The notes under the pieces are model-generated. The model searched no databases, was not told the origin of the DNA, and saw only the letters and a program-made list of their open reading frames with translations. The position numbers were made by a program, and so were the translations under genes. From Verrucomicrobiota bacterium (lineage in GTDB: Bacteria; Chlamydiota; Chlamydiia; Chlamydiales; Rhabdochlamydiaceae), in the NCBI GenBank assembly GCA_903970455.1, contig CAJCIW010000206.1, forward strand, positions 1-8,045: DNA of 8,045 bases, given 5' to 3'. Positions 1-5,012 of the stretch are shown here, piece after piece. Within the stretch, counting starts at the first letter, position 1, and every line of letters starts with the position of its first letter.

Positions 1-291
1 ACAATCCGTGGAAGTATTGGCCCCGTCGATTCCCGCGGAAACAGCGGTGGAATTCTTGATTGGGCTACCGATCGTCCTGCGGATACACAATCAACCTCAG
101 ATTTCTTTTCTAGAACATTTACATTTCATGTTCCGAAAGAGAAAATGAACGAGACGATGGAATTCAAGCTCTGTACGTTGAATCCCAATAAGAACACGGA
201 ATTGCTCTGGTCAAAAGGAAATAACTGGAGCTGCGACTTGAGCAAATATGGTAATATTGCGATCATCGAAGTGGAAAACGTCGCATTCTAA
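1..291 (+). CDS. C-terminal end of an unidentified protein with carbohydrate-binding-like features (5' partial)
   Basis: An open frame enters at base 1 and ends at TAA 289-291, leaving 96 visible residues; the start lies outside the window. The visible part begins with TIRGSIGP, has a Trp (DWATDRP) about 20 residues in, then FTFHVPKEKM, MEFKLCTL and ELLWSKGNNW, and ends in an alternating hydrophobic IAIIEVENVAF. The order RG..GP - W - F-F-VP - FKL - W..GNN resembles small beta-sandwich carbohydrate-binding modules of the starch-binding kind, where a late Trp followed by G-N often contributes to sugar binding. That similarity is from memory and weak, so the family assignment is inference. No transmembrane segment is visible. 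The gene is convergent with the small membrane protein gene at 332-805, and a hairpin directly follows its stop. The presence of a real coding end is fairly sure; the function is not known. Confidence 0.6.
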   Translation, partial: TIRGSIGPVDSRGNSGGILDWATDRPADTQSTSDFFSRTFTFHVPKEKMNETMEFKLCTLNPNKNTELLWSKGNNWSCDLSKYGNIAIIEVENVAF

Positions 292-303
292 TCCAGATTT
301 TCA

Positions 304-338
304 AGAATGATCCGCAGCTTCACGCAACGGATCATTCT
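304..338. terminator. Inverted repeat between convergent genes, probable bidirectional terminator or mRNA end
   Basis: Bases 304-314 (AGAATGATCCG) and 328-338 (CGGATCATTCT) are perfect 11-base inverted repeats around a 13-base loop. The hairpin starts 12 bases after the stop of the plus-strand gene. Its right arm covers the stop codon (332-334) and last two codons of the minus-strand gene. This placement suits a terminator shared by converging transcripts. Neither side has a strong T run (TCTCTTGGG on the plus strand, TTGAAAATC on the minus strand), so it may be a weak terminator or a 3'-end stabilising hairpin. Confidence 0.5.
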
Positions 339-805
339 CTTGGGAAAAACTCTTTGAACTGGGATTGCAGAGAGGAGGGAATCACTTCATCGATCCCCGA
401 TTTGTCGTACATGAGAAAATACGTACAAGCGATCATGATTCCAAATGAGGGGCTGAAAATCGCTAAAAATAGGGAAACCCCACACACTAGTGAGCGTCTT
501 AAGGCAATCCAAGCCTTCTCCCCGATCGTTTTGAAATAGGGAAATTTTCCACCGGTCATCATTCTTACGGCCAGGGAGAAAACAAGCCGCAGCAGGGCTA
601 CGCAAATCCACACCAAATCCGCGACGAGTAGCACCAAAAAGAAAAAGCGGGCGGCAAAACCGGAAAGGAGCCGATCGCGTGTTCTGACTTTAGGCTGAAA
701 ACTCTCCGAAAGATCGGATGGTGATGAAAAATCTTGCTCCTCGAAGCGTTGATGAGGGACGTTAAGCTCTTCTTTTTCCGCTTTGGAGAAGTCGTAGATG
801 GCCAT
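332..805 (-). CDS. Small hypothetical membrane protein with two hydrophobic segments
   Basis: A 157-residue protein that I do not recognise. Residues 1-50 are polar and acidic-rich (KAEKEEL, then a Ser-rich stretch). They are followed by a hydrophobic segment at about 52-80 (RFFFLVLLVADLVWICVALL), a basic loop of about 25 residues (MMTGGKFPYF...RRS) and a second hydrophobic segment at about 105-132. A short polar tail ends in FFPRE. This suggests an inner-membrane protein crossing twice. The 25-residue loop is longer than expected for the tight bilobed hydrophobic domain of chlamydial Inc proteins, so I would not call it an Inc. The ATG at 803-805 lies 9 bases after the sthA stop. Its ribosome-binding site (TAGGAA on the minus strand, about 811-816) overlaps that stop codon, so the gene is probably cotranscribed and translationally coupled with sthA. 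The gene is real with good likelihood; its function is unknown. Confidence 0.75.
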   Translation of the reverse strand: MAIYDFSKAEKEELNVPHQRFEEQDFSSPSDLSESFQPKVRTRDRLLSGFAARFFFLVLLVADLVWICVALLRLVFSLAVRMMTGGKFPYFKTIGEKAWIALRRSLVCGVSLFLAIFSPSFGIMIACTYFLMYDKSGIDEVIPSSLQSQFKEFFPRE

Positions 806-814
806 TCCCGTTTC

Positions 815-2212
815 CTATTTTCTATGCTTGACTTTGTTGAATCCATTCAAGGCGGCGATCCGATACCCTTCTGCATAAGTGGGATAGTTGAACACCTGAT
901 CGATAAAATAATCGATCCGGGCATTAAAACTCATCGCCACTTGGCCGATGTGGATTACCTCTGTCGCAGCTCTGCCAATGATATGGATGCCTAAAATCTC
1001 CAGCGTTTCCGCATGGAAGAGAATTTTAAATAACCCTGGATCGTTTCCGACGATCTGGTTGCGCGCGATCTCATAATAGTAAGCACGTCCAATCTCGTAA
1101 CGAAAACCAAGCTGTTTAAGTTCATTTTCAGTATAACCGCACGAAGAAATTTCTGGAATCGTATAAATGCCGATCGGATAGAAGGAAGGGAAATGATGCG
1201 TCTGCGCACCAAAAGCGTGACGCGCAGCCAGTCTTCCCTGCTCCATGCTTGTCGAAGCAAGAGCCGGAGTTCCGATCACATCGCCGGCTGCGTAAATATG
1301 GGGAACGACTGTTTGGAACAAAGCGTTCACAGGAATATAACCTGACTTGTCGAGTTGGATCCCCGCTTTTTCAATTTGGAGCATATCGACGTCCGCCTCT
1401 CTTCCGAGAGCATAGAGGAGCATCTCCGCTTGTATACTGCTCCCATCTTTAAAACTCGCTTCGACATGTTCATTCAAACGTTTGATGCTGTCGATTTCTT
1501 GATTCCCGACGAATTTAAGCCCAATGGATGTTAACGCTTTTTGCAAATGCATCCCAATCTCATGGTCCAAAAGCGGTAATAAATGGTCCCGTTTGTCGAC
1601 AACGGTCACCTCGGTTCCGAGCGCAGCGAAGAAACTCGCATATTCAGACCCGATGATCCCGCCCCCGAGAACAATCAGTGTTTTCGGAACATGGTCGATC
1701 GCTAAAAGAAGCGTCGAATCCAAGATCTTTTCTTTGTCGAAGGGGACGTTGATCGGATTGCGCGGCTTCGAGCCGGTTGCAATCAAACAATGCTCGAATG
1801 CAATTTGAAAAAGAGGATCTCTTTTATGATCGACGAGCGTGATCCGATTTTTGTCATTAAAACGGGCGATCCCGTGAATCAAACGGATTTTGTTCTTTTC
1901 AAATTGTCTGAGCAACATTTTCCGTTGCTCATCCAGGACAATATTGAGTCGGTAATTCAAATCGTTGATCGAAATTTCCCGAACGACCCGGTTTTGCCCA
2001 TAAAAGCTCCGTTCGTAAAAGTCGGTCAAATCAAGAATGGCTTCCTTGAGCGATTTGGAGGGGATTGTCCCCGAATTCAATGAGGAGCCGCCCGGATGGG
2101 GACTCTTTTCTAAGACAATAACGCTCTTTCCCAATTTTGCCGCTTGGATAGCTGCTTTTTGGCCAGCGGGCCCCGAACCAATGACCACGTAATCCGCGTA
2201 AAGTTGTTCCAC
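815..2212 (-). CDS. sthA: Soluble pyridine nucleotide transhydrogenase (Si-specific NAD(P)+ transhydrogenase)
   Basis: A 465-residue flavoprotein of the two-dinucleotide-binding (lipoamide dehydrogenase-like) superfamily. It would pass hydride between NADPH and NAD+ in the cytoplasm through FAD. Visible motifs are the FAD-binding GSGPAG at 12-17 with E35, ATGSKP at 145-150, the NAD(P)-binding GGGIIGSE at 183-190, AAGD at 308-311, and a dimerisation domain with GIYTIPEISSCG (348-359) and FNYPTYAEGYRIAALNG (441-457). The last two match E. coli SthA closely as I remember it (GIYTIPEISSVG, FNYPTMAEAYRVAALNG). The His-Glu pair of true lipoamide dehydrogenases is absent, which argues against Lpd. 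At the usual redox-disulfide site the sequence is GGSSLNSGTIPSK (41-53), with Ser44 and Thr49 and no cysteine. Start: GTG at 2212 with GAGGG (2219-2223) six bases upstream; the nearby ATG at 2225 is out of frame. It is the first gene of a probable two-gene transcript with the small membrane protein downstream, and is divergent from rpmB. Confidence 0.92.
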   Translation of the reverse strand: MEQLYADYVVIGSGPAGQKAAIQAAKLGKSVIVLEKSPHPGGSSLNSGTIPSKSLKEAILDLTDFYERSFYGQNRVVREISINDLNYRLNIVLDEQRKMLLRQFEKNKIRLIHGIARFNDKNRITLVDHKRDPLFQIAFEHCLIATGSKPRNPINVPFDKEKILDSTLLLAIDHVPKTLIVLGGGIIGSEYASFFAALGTEVTVVDKRDHLLPLLDHEIGMHLQKALTSIGLKFVGNQEIDSIKRLNEHVEASFKDGSSIQAEMLLYALGREADVDMLQIEKAGIQLDKSGYIPVNALFQTVVPHIYAAGDVIGTPALASTSMEQGRLAARHAFGAQTHHFPSFYPIGIYTIPEISSCGYTENELKQLGFRYEIGRAYYYEIARNQIVGNDPGLFKILFHAETLEILGIHIIGRAATEVIHIGQVAMSFNARIDYFIDQVFNYPTYAEGYRIAALNGFNKVKHRK

Positions 2213-2218
2213 GCCTCT

Positions 2219-2223
2219 CCCTC
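2219..2223 (-). promoter_or_regulatory. Ribosome-binding site deciding the GTG start of sthA
   Basis: On the minus strand GAGGG lies six bases before GTG (2212-2210), within a purine-rich GAGGGAGAGGC leader. It supports GTG as the start, since the only nearby ATG (2225) is in another frame. Confidence 0.6.
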
Positions 2224-2293
2224 ATCTAGCCCCAAACTACCAAATTTAATTTTTAATTACATCTTTTACAATTCCTATCTTGTTCAATATGGA

Positions 2294-2309
2294 TTAAGAT
2301 GTTAAGATG
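2294..2309 (+). repeat. Tandem 8-base direct repeat upstream of rpmB
   Basis: TTAAGATG occurs twice in immediate succession (2294-2301 and 2302-2309), 33 bases before the rpmB start codon. Each copy contains a TAAGAT that could act as a -10 element, and the second is suitably spaced from TTGTTC at 2280-2285. It may be a doubled -10, an operator or chance in AT-rich DNA. Confidence 0.5.
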
Positions 2310-2330
2310 ACGGCCTCATTGAGAATGCTT

Positions 2331-2335
2331 AGGAG
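2331..2335 (+). promoter_or_regulatory. Ribosome-binding site of rpmB
   Basis: AGGAG lies seven bases before ATG 2343-2345. It fixes the start at MSKKCQVTG and rules out the longer in-frame reading from ATG 2307, whose first 12 residues do not look like bL28. Confidence 0.85.
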
Positions 2336-2342
2336 AAGAATT

Positions 2343-2618
2343 ATGTCCAAGAAATGTCAAGTGACCGGCAAGGTTCCCGTCCGTGGCAATTCTTACGCGA
2401 TTCGCGGGATTGCTAAGAAGAAAAAAGGGATCGGCTTGAAAGTCACAGGGATTAAAAAACGGCGCTTTCAACCTAACTTGAAGAAAAAGCGTCTTTGGTT
2501 TGCTGACGAAAATCGCTTCGTCAAACTGCGCTTATCTACCAACGCTTTACGCACAATTGACAAAGTTGGCCTACCAGCCATCATCCGCGATCTCCGTGCT
2601 AAAGGGCAACGCATCTAA
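2343..2618 (+). CDS. rpmB: Large ribosomal subunit protein bL28
   Basis: A 91-residue basic protein of the large ribosomal subunit. It starts [16 protein letters not shown], has [20 protein letters not shown] in the middle, [14 protein letters not shown] and then an [22 protein letters not shown] tail. The N-terminal CxxTGK pattern and the RRFxPN...RLW stretch are family hallmarks. Only one cysteine is present, so it is not the four-cysteine zinc form. Length agrees with chlamydial bL28 (about 89 residues as I recall), and the [20 protein letters not shown] core strongly suggests Chlamydiota. The ATG is set by AGGAG seven bases upstream. The gene is probably transcribed from the divergent region before it and followed by an intrinsic terminator at 2626-2664 that overlaps the next gene's start. 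Confidence 0.97.
   Translation: MSKKCQVTGKVPVRGNSYAIRGIAKKKKGIGLKVTGIKKRRFQPNLKKKRLWFADENRFVKLRLSTNALRTIDKVGLPAIIRDLRAKGQRI
2557..2584 (+). promoter_or_regulatory. Possible internal promoter for the PLD-yhgN-truA-map run
   Basis: Inside the rpmB coding region, a consensus -35 TTGACA (2557-2562) is followed after 16 bases by CATCAT (2579-2584), a 4-of-6 match to a -10. A start near 2591 would give a leader containing the hairpin at 2626-2660. The TTGACA also encodes conserved-looking residues (I-D-K), so it could be incidental. Confidence 0.2.
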
Positions 2619-2625
2619 CCCTTAT

Positions 2626-2664
2626 AAAACGCTCTCATTGCTATTCATGACGGGCGTTTTTTTT
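2626..2664 (+). terminator. Intrinsic-terminator-like hairpin after rpmB, overlapping the PLD gene start
   Basis: Left arm AAAACGCTC (2626-2634) pairs with right arm GGGCGTTTT (2652-2660) over nine base pairs including one G-T wobble. TCA (2635-2637) and TGA (2648-2650) can extend the stem inside a bulge. Eight T residues follow at 2657-2664. It begins eight bases after the rpmB stop, the expected place for its terminator. However, ATG 2647 of the PLD gene lies in the loop region, and the T run encodes part of its signal peptide, so it may act as a partial terminator or attenuator. Confidence 0.65.
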
Positions 2665-3618
2665 GTTTTCTATGGCTGGGTCGTCTTTTCGGCGACCCGG
2701 GCAGACCTCCCCGATCAAAAAAAACCCCTCAAATTTTATTCGAATCAGTCGCGCCAGGACATTAAGCTCACCTACCTCCAAGCCCTTAATAAAGCGCGGC
2801 ATTCCATTCATTTGAGTATATACGGAATCACCGATCCCCAAATTCTCGATATGATTAGTAAAAAATCTCGTAACAATCTCTCCATTTCTATCGACTACGA
2901 CCCTTCCGCTTCATCCCCATTGAAAAAATGGCTCCCCCCTTCCATTCAACTGAGCCCGATCAAATCCTCAGGGTTGATGCACCTAAAGATTCTCCTCATC
3001 GATCACGCGGAAGTGTATTTAGGGTCGGCCAACCTTACCTCCTCTTCGTTAAGGCATCATGCGAATCTTGTCGCTGGCTTTTTTCATCCAGGACTTGCAG
3101 CATTCTTGGAAAACCCGGGATCCACATCCTATTTTTTTGAAATTCAGGGACAGCAAGGGGAAGTGTATCTTTTTCCCGATCCTCTCAAAAAAGGAGTTTT
3201 CCGCCTGATTCAGGCGATCGAGAAGGCGCAAAATAAAATTAACGTAGCGATGTTCACGCTGACCCATCCCGAAATCGCTGAAGCGCTCGTGCGGGCAAAA
3301 AAAAGAAATGTCAAAGTCACCATCGCCCTCGATGCCTATACAGCAAGGGGAGCAAGCAAAAAGACGGTCGAAGCGTTAGAAAAAGAAGGCGTGAATTTTC
3401 TTTTGAGCCAAGGAAGAGAATTGCTCCATCATAAATGGGCGCTCATCGACGACAGGGAGTTAGCGATGGGATCGGCGAATTGGACAAAGGCCGCTTTCAA
3501 CAAAAATTCCGATTTCCTTTTTTTCCTCTCTCCTCTTGGTAAAAGAGAAAAAAAAATTTTAGATAATCTCTGGAAAACCATTGAATCTGAATGTATTGAA
3601 TATAAAAATTCTTCGTGA
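2647..3618 (+). CDS. Exported phospholipase D-superfamily protein with two HKD motifs
   Basis: From ATG 2647 the product is 323 residues. The first 19 are hydrophobic (TGVFFVFYGWVVFSATRA) with a plausible signal-peptidase site after SATRA, so export to the envelope or secretion is likely. Two complete HxKx4D active-site motifs are visible: HLKILLID (112-119) followed by GSANLT (126-131), and HHKWALID (261-268) followed by GSANWT (275-280). A protein with both motifs should form its own catalytic site and act as a phosphodiesterase on a phospholipid or nucleic acid; the substrate cannot be told. Start choice is uncertain: ATG 2647 has no visible ribosome-binding site and gives an N-terminus without a positive charge. 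In-frame TTG 2638 and GTG 2596 are alternatives, and GTG 2596 would add lysines before the hydrophobic segment while overlapping rpmB. C. trachomatis has a PLD gene (CT084) near rpmB, from memory. The gene lies 15 bases before yhgN. Confidence 0.85.
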   Translation: MTGVFFVFYGWVVFSATRADLPDQKKPLKFYSNQSRQDIKLTYLQALNKARHSIHLSIYGITDPQILDMISKKSRNNLSISIDYDPSASSPLKKWLPPSIQLSPIKSSGLMHLKILLIDHAEVYLGSANLTSSSLRHHANLVAGFFHPGLAAFLENPGSTSYFFEIQGQQGEVYLFPDPLKKGVFRLIQAIEKAQNKINVAMFTLTHPEIAEALVRAKKRNVKVTIALDAYTARGASKKTVEALEKEGVNFLLSQGRELLHHKWALIDDRELAMGSANWTKAAFNKNSDFLFFLSPLGKREKKILDNLWKTIESECIEYKNSS

Positions 3619-3633
3619 TATAAGTGGTTAAAC

Positions 3634-4263
3634 ATGAGTGATGTGGTCTCTATGGACGGTTGGTGGATGCAAATGTTCTCTATGTCATTTGCCCTTTTTT
3701 TGTTGATGGATCCGATTGGCAATGTTCCCATTTTTGTTTCCGTCCTCAAAGATATCGAATCGAAACGCCAGCGCAAAATTATCGGGCGGGAACTCGTTAT
3801 CGCATTGTTCATCATCGTGCTATTTTATTTTTTGGGCGATGCTTTACTTGGATTTCTCAACGTCACGATGCCGACGATTCTGATTTCGGGAGGGATCATT
3901 CTTTTCCTCATCGCGCTTAAAATGATTTTTCCTGGAAGAAGAGATCCCGACGTCGAACTTCCACACGATAAGGAGCCATTTATCGTCCCCCTTGCGACGC
4001 CTCTTGTCGCGGGTCCAGCCGTTTTGGCTGCTGTCATGCTCTACTCAGGACAACATAAACAGGAGATGCTCCTTCCTCTGACGGCCATCGTAATCGCTTG
4101 GGCCCTTTCAACGGTCATCTTGCTCAGCTCATCTCTTTGGAAAAAACTGCTGGGCTGGCGCGGCCTTGTGGCTTGTGAAAGGTTAATGGGCCTTATCCTG
4201 ACATTGATCGCGGTTCAAATGTTCCTCGAGGGCACACACCTATTCTTGAATCCCTTAAAATGA
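3634..4263 (+). CDS. yhgN: MarC-family integral membrane protein, YhgN type
   Basis: A 209-residue inner-membrane protein with about six predicted helices (roughly 15-37, 54-75, 80-99, 117-138, 146-167 and 178-200). Recognisable stretches are LMDPIGNVPIFVSVLK (24-39), ISGGIILFLIALKMIFP (84-100), EPFIVPLATPLVAGP (114-128) and ERLMGLILTLIAVQMFLEG (182-200). These match E. coli YhgN (LIMDPLGNLPIF, EEPFIVPLAIPLVAGP, ERLMGLIL) as I remember it. The family was once linked to antibiotic resistance, but its transport role is not established, so no substrate is assigned. The start ATG at 3634 has only a weak AAGTGG before it; ATG 3652 (MDGWWMQMF) is an alternative. It lies 15 bases after the PLD gene and overlaps truA by four bases (ATGA). 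In C. trachomatis a yhgN-like gene neighbours map, as here. Confidence 0.93.
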   Translation: MSDVVSMDGWWMQMFSMSFALFLLMDPIGNVPIFVSVLKDIESKRQRKIIGRELVIALFIIVLFYFLGDALLGFLNVTMPTILISGGIILFLIALKMIFPGRRDPDVELPHDKEPFIVPLATPLVAGPAVLAAVMLYSGQHKQEMLLPLTAIVIAWALSTVILLSSSLWKKLLGWRGLVACERLMGLILTLIAVQMFLEGTHLFLNPLK

Positions 4264-5012
4264 ATCTGAAACTTCTCATCGCCTACTTTGGCCGATCGTT
4301 TTCCGGCTGGCAAAAGACCAATAAGGGGAACAGCATAGAAGAAGCGCTGGAGAAAGCGCTGCAGCAAATTTTGCAGCATGACGTGCAGCTGCAGGCGGCA
4401 AGCCGGACAGACGCTGGAGTTCACGCGGAAGGGCAGGTTGTGAATTTTTTGACTCGTAAAAAGATTTGCTTGAAAACACTTGTGCGCAGTTTAAACGGCC
4501 TGCTTCCCAAAGAGATTTCTGTGCTGAGCGCTGAAGAAATGCCGATCGATTTTCATCCGACGCTCTCCTGCAGGAAAAAGGAGTATTGGTATGATCTTTG
4601 GTATGGATCTGTGCAAATCCCTTTTTTTCGACATACATCGTGGCATTTTTCCTATCCTTTGGACCTGAAAAAAATGGAAAGGGCTGCCGATCACCTCATC
4701 GGAGTTCACGATTTTTCTTCCCTTTGCAATGAAAGGACTCTTTGGAACCGTAATCCCATCTGCCAGGTCGAGAAAATCGAATTCATGAATTTCCCTCAAA
4801 AAGAGCGTCTGTCCATTGCGATCACAGGGGATCATTTTCTCTACAGAATGGCCCGCAACATGGCTGGCACTCTCGCCTATGCCGGATGCGGCAAAATCGA
4901 TCCGGAGCAAATTCCCGGAATACTGGCGAGCAAAGACCGTACTCAGGCCGGAATGACGGCGCCGGCGCATGGACTCACCTTGAAACGTGTTTTTTATGAT
5001 GATGATCTCTAG
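4260..5012 (+). CDS. truA: tRNA pseudouridine(38-40) synthase
   Basis: A 250-residue cytoplasmic enzyme that isomerises uridines 38-40 in the anticodon stem-loop of tRNAs. The catalytic motif ASRTDAGVHAEGQV is at about 47-60, with the nucleophile Asp51. The opening LKLLIAYFGRSFSGWQ (3-18) is the usual TruA N-terminus (Y-G-x-x-F-x-G-W-Q). CRKKEYWYDLWYG carries the aromatic active-site region, GVHDFSSLC matches the family's G-x-x-DF-S pattern, and FLYRMARNMAGTL (193-205) matches the C-terminal FLYxMVRNIVG signature. The length is slightly short of the usual 260-270 but no domain is missing. The start ATG overlaps the yhgN stop as ATGA and lacks a ribosome-binding site, so translation is probably coupled. 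The 3' end overlaps map by 17 bases. Confidence 0.95.
   Translation: MNLKLLIAYFGRSFSGWQKTNKGNSIEEALEKALQQILQHDVQLQAASRTDAGVHAEGQVVNFLTRKKICLKTLVRSLNGLLPKEISVLSAEEMPIDFHPTLSCRKKEYWYDLWYGSVQIPFFRHTSWHFSYPLDLKKMERAADHLIGVHDFSSLCNERTLWNRNPICQVEKIEFMNFPQKERLSIAITGDHFLYRMARNMAGTLAYAGCGKIDPEQIPGILASKDRTQAGMTAPAHGLTLKRVFYDDDL

Larger units (their letters stand above)
2213..2342. promoter_or_regulatory. Divergent promoter region between sthA and rpmB
   Basis: This is the only sizeable non-coding stretch in the window, and it separates two divergent starts. Its centre (about 2241-2310) is clearly AT-rich. For rpmB, a possible -35 TTGTTC (2280-2285) sits 17 bases before TAAGAT (2303-2308). TTTACA (2265-2270) is another candidate -35, but no good -10 follows it. 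On the sthA side the AT-rich run at about 2241-2270 could hold a -10, but no convincing pair stands out. The region must contain promoters because of the gene arrangement; the exact boxes are uncertain. Confidence 0.45.

Noticed and set aside
332..805. Classical chlamydial Inc protein with a bilobed hydrophobic domain
   Set aside because: The two helices are separated by about 25 residues including a basic loop, longer than the tight hairpin of the bilobed domain.
815..2212. Lipoamide dehydrogenase or mercuric reductase
   Set aside because: No CxxxxC redox pair and no catalytic His-Glu at the C-terminus; FNYPTYAEGYR and GIYTIPEISS match SthA instead.
2307..2342. Upstream in-frame extension of rpmB from ATG 2307
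   Set aside because: Its 12 extra residues do not fit bL28, there is no ribosome-binding site before 2307, and AGGAG is ideally placed for ATG 2343.
2500..2595. Longest possible N-terminal extension of the PLD frame, from ATG 2500 inside rpmB
   Set aside because: It would overlap rpmB by over 100 bases in another frame, and its residues are an out-of-frame reading of conserved bL28 codons.
2623..2628. TATAAA as a -10 box directly before the PLD gene
   Set aside because: No acceptable -35 lies 16-18 bases upstream, and the bases are part of the terminator stem and its flank.
3429..3815. A 128-codon minus-strand open frame over the PLD/yhgN junction
   Set aside because: It is antisense to two conserved genes with clear motifs, and has no recognisable sequence or start signal of its own.
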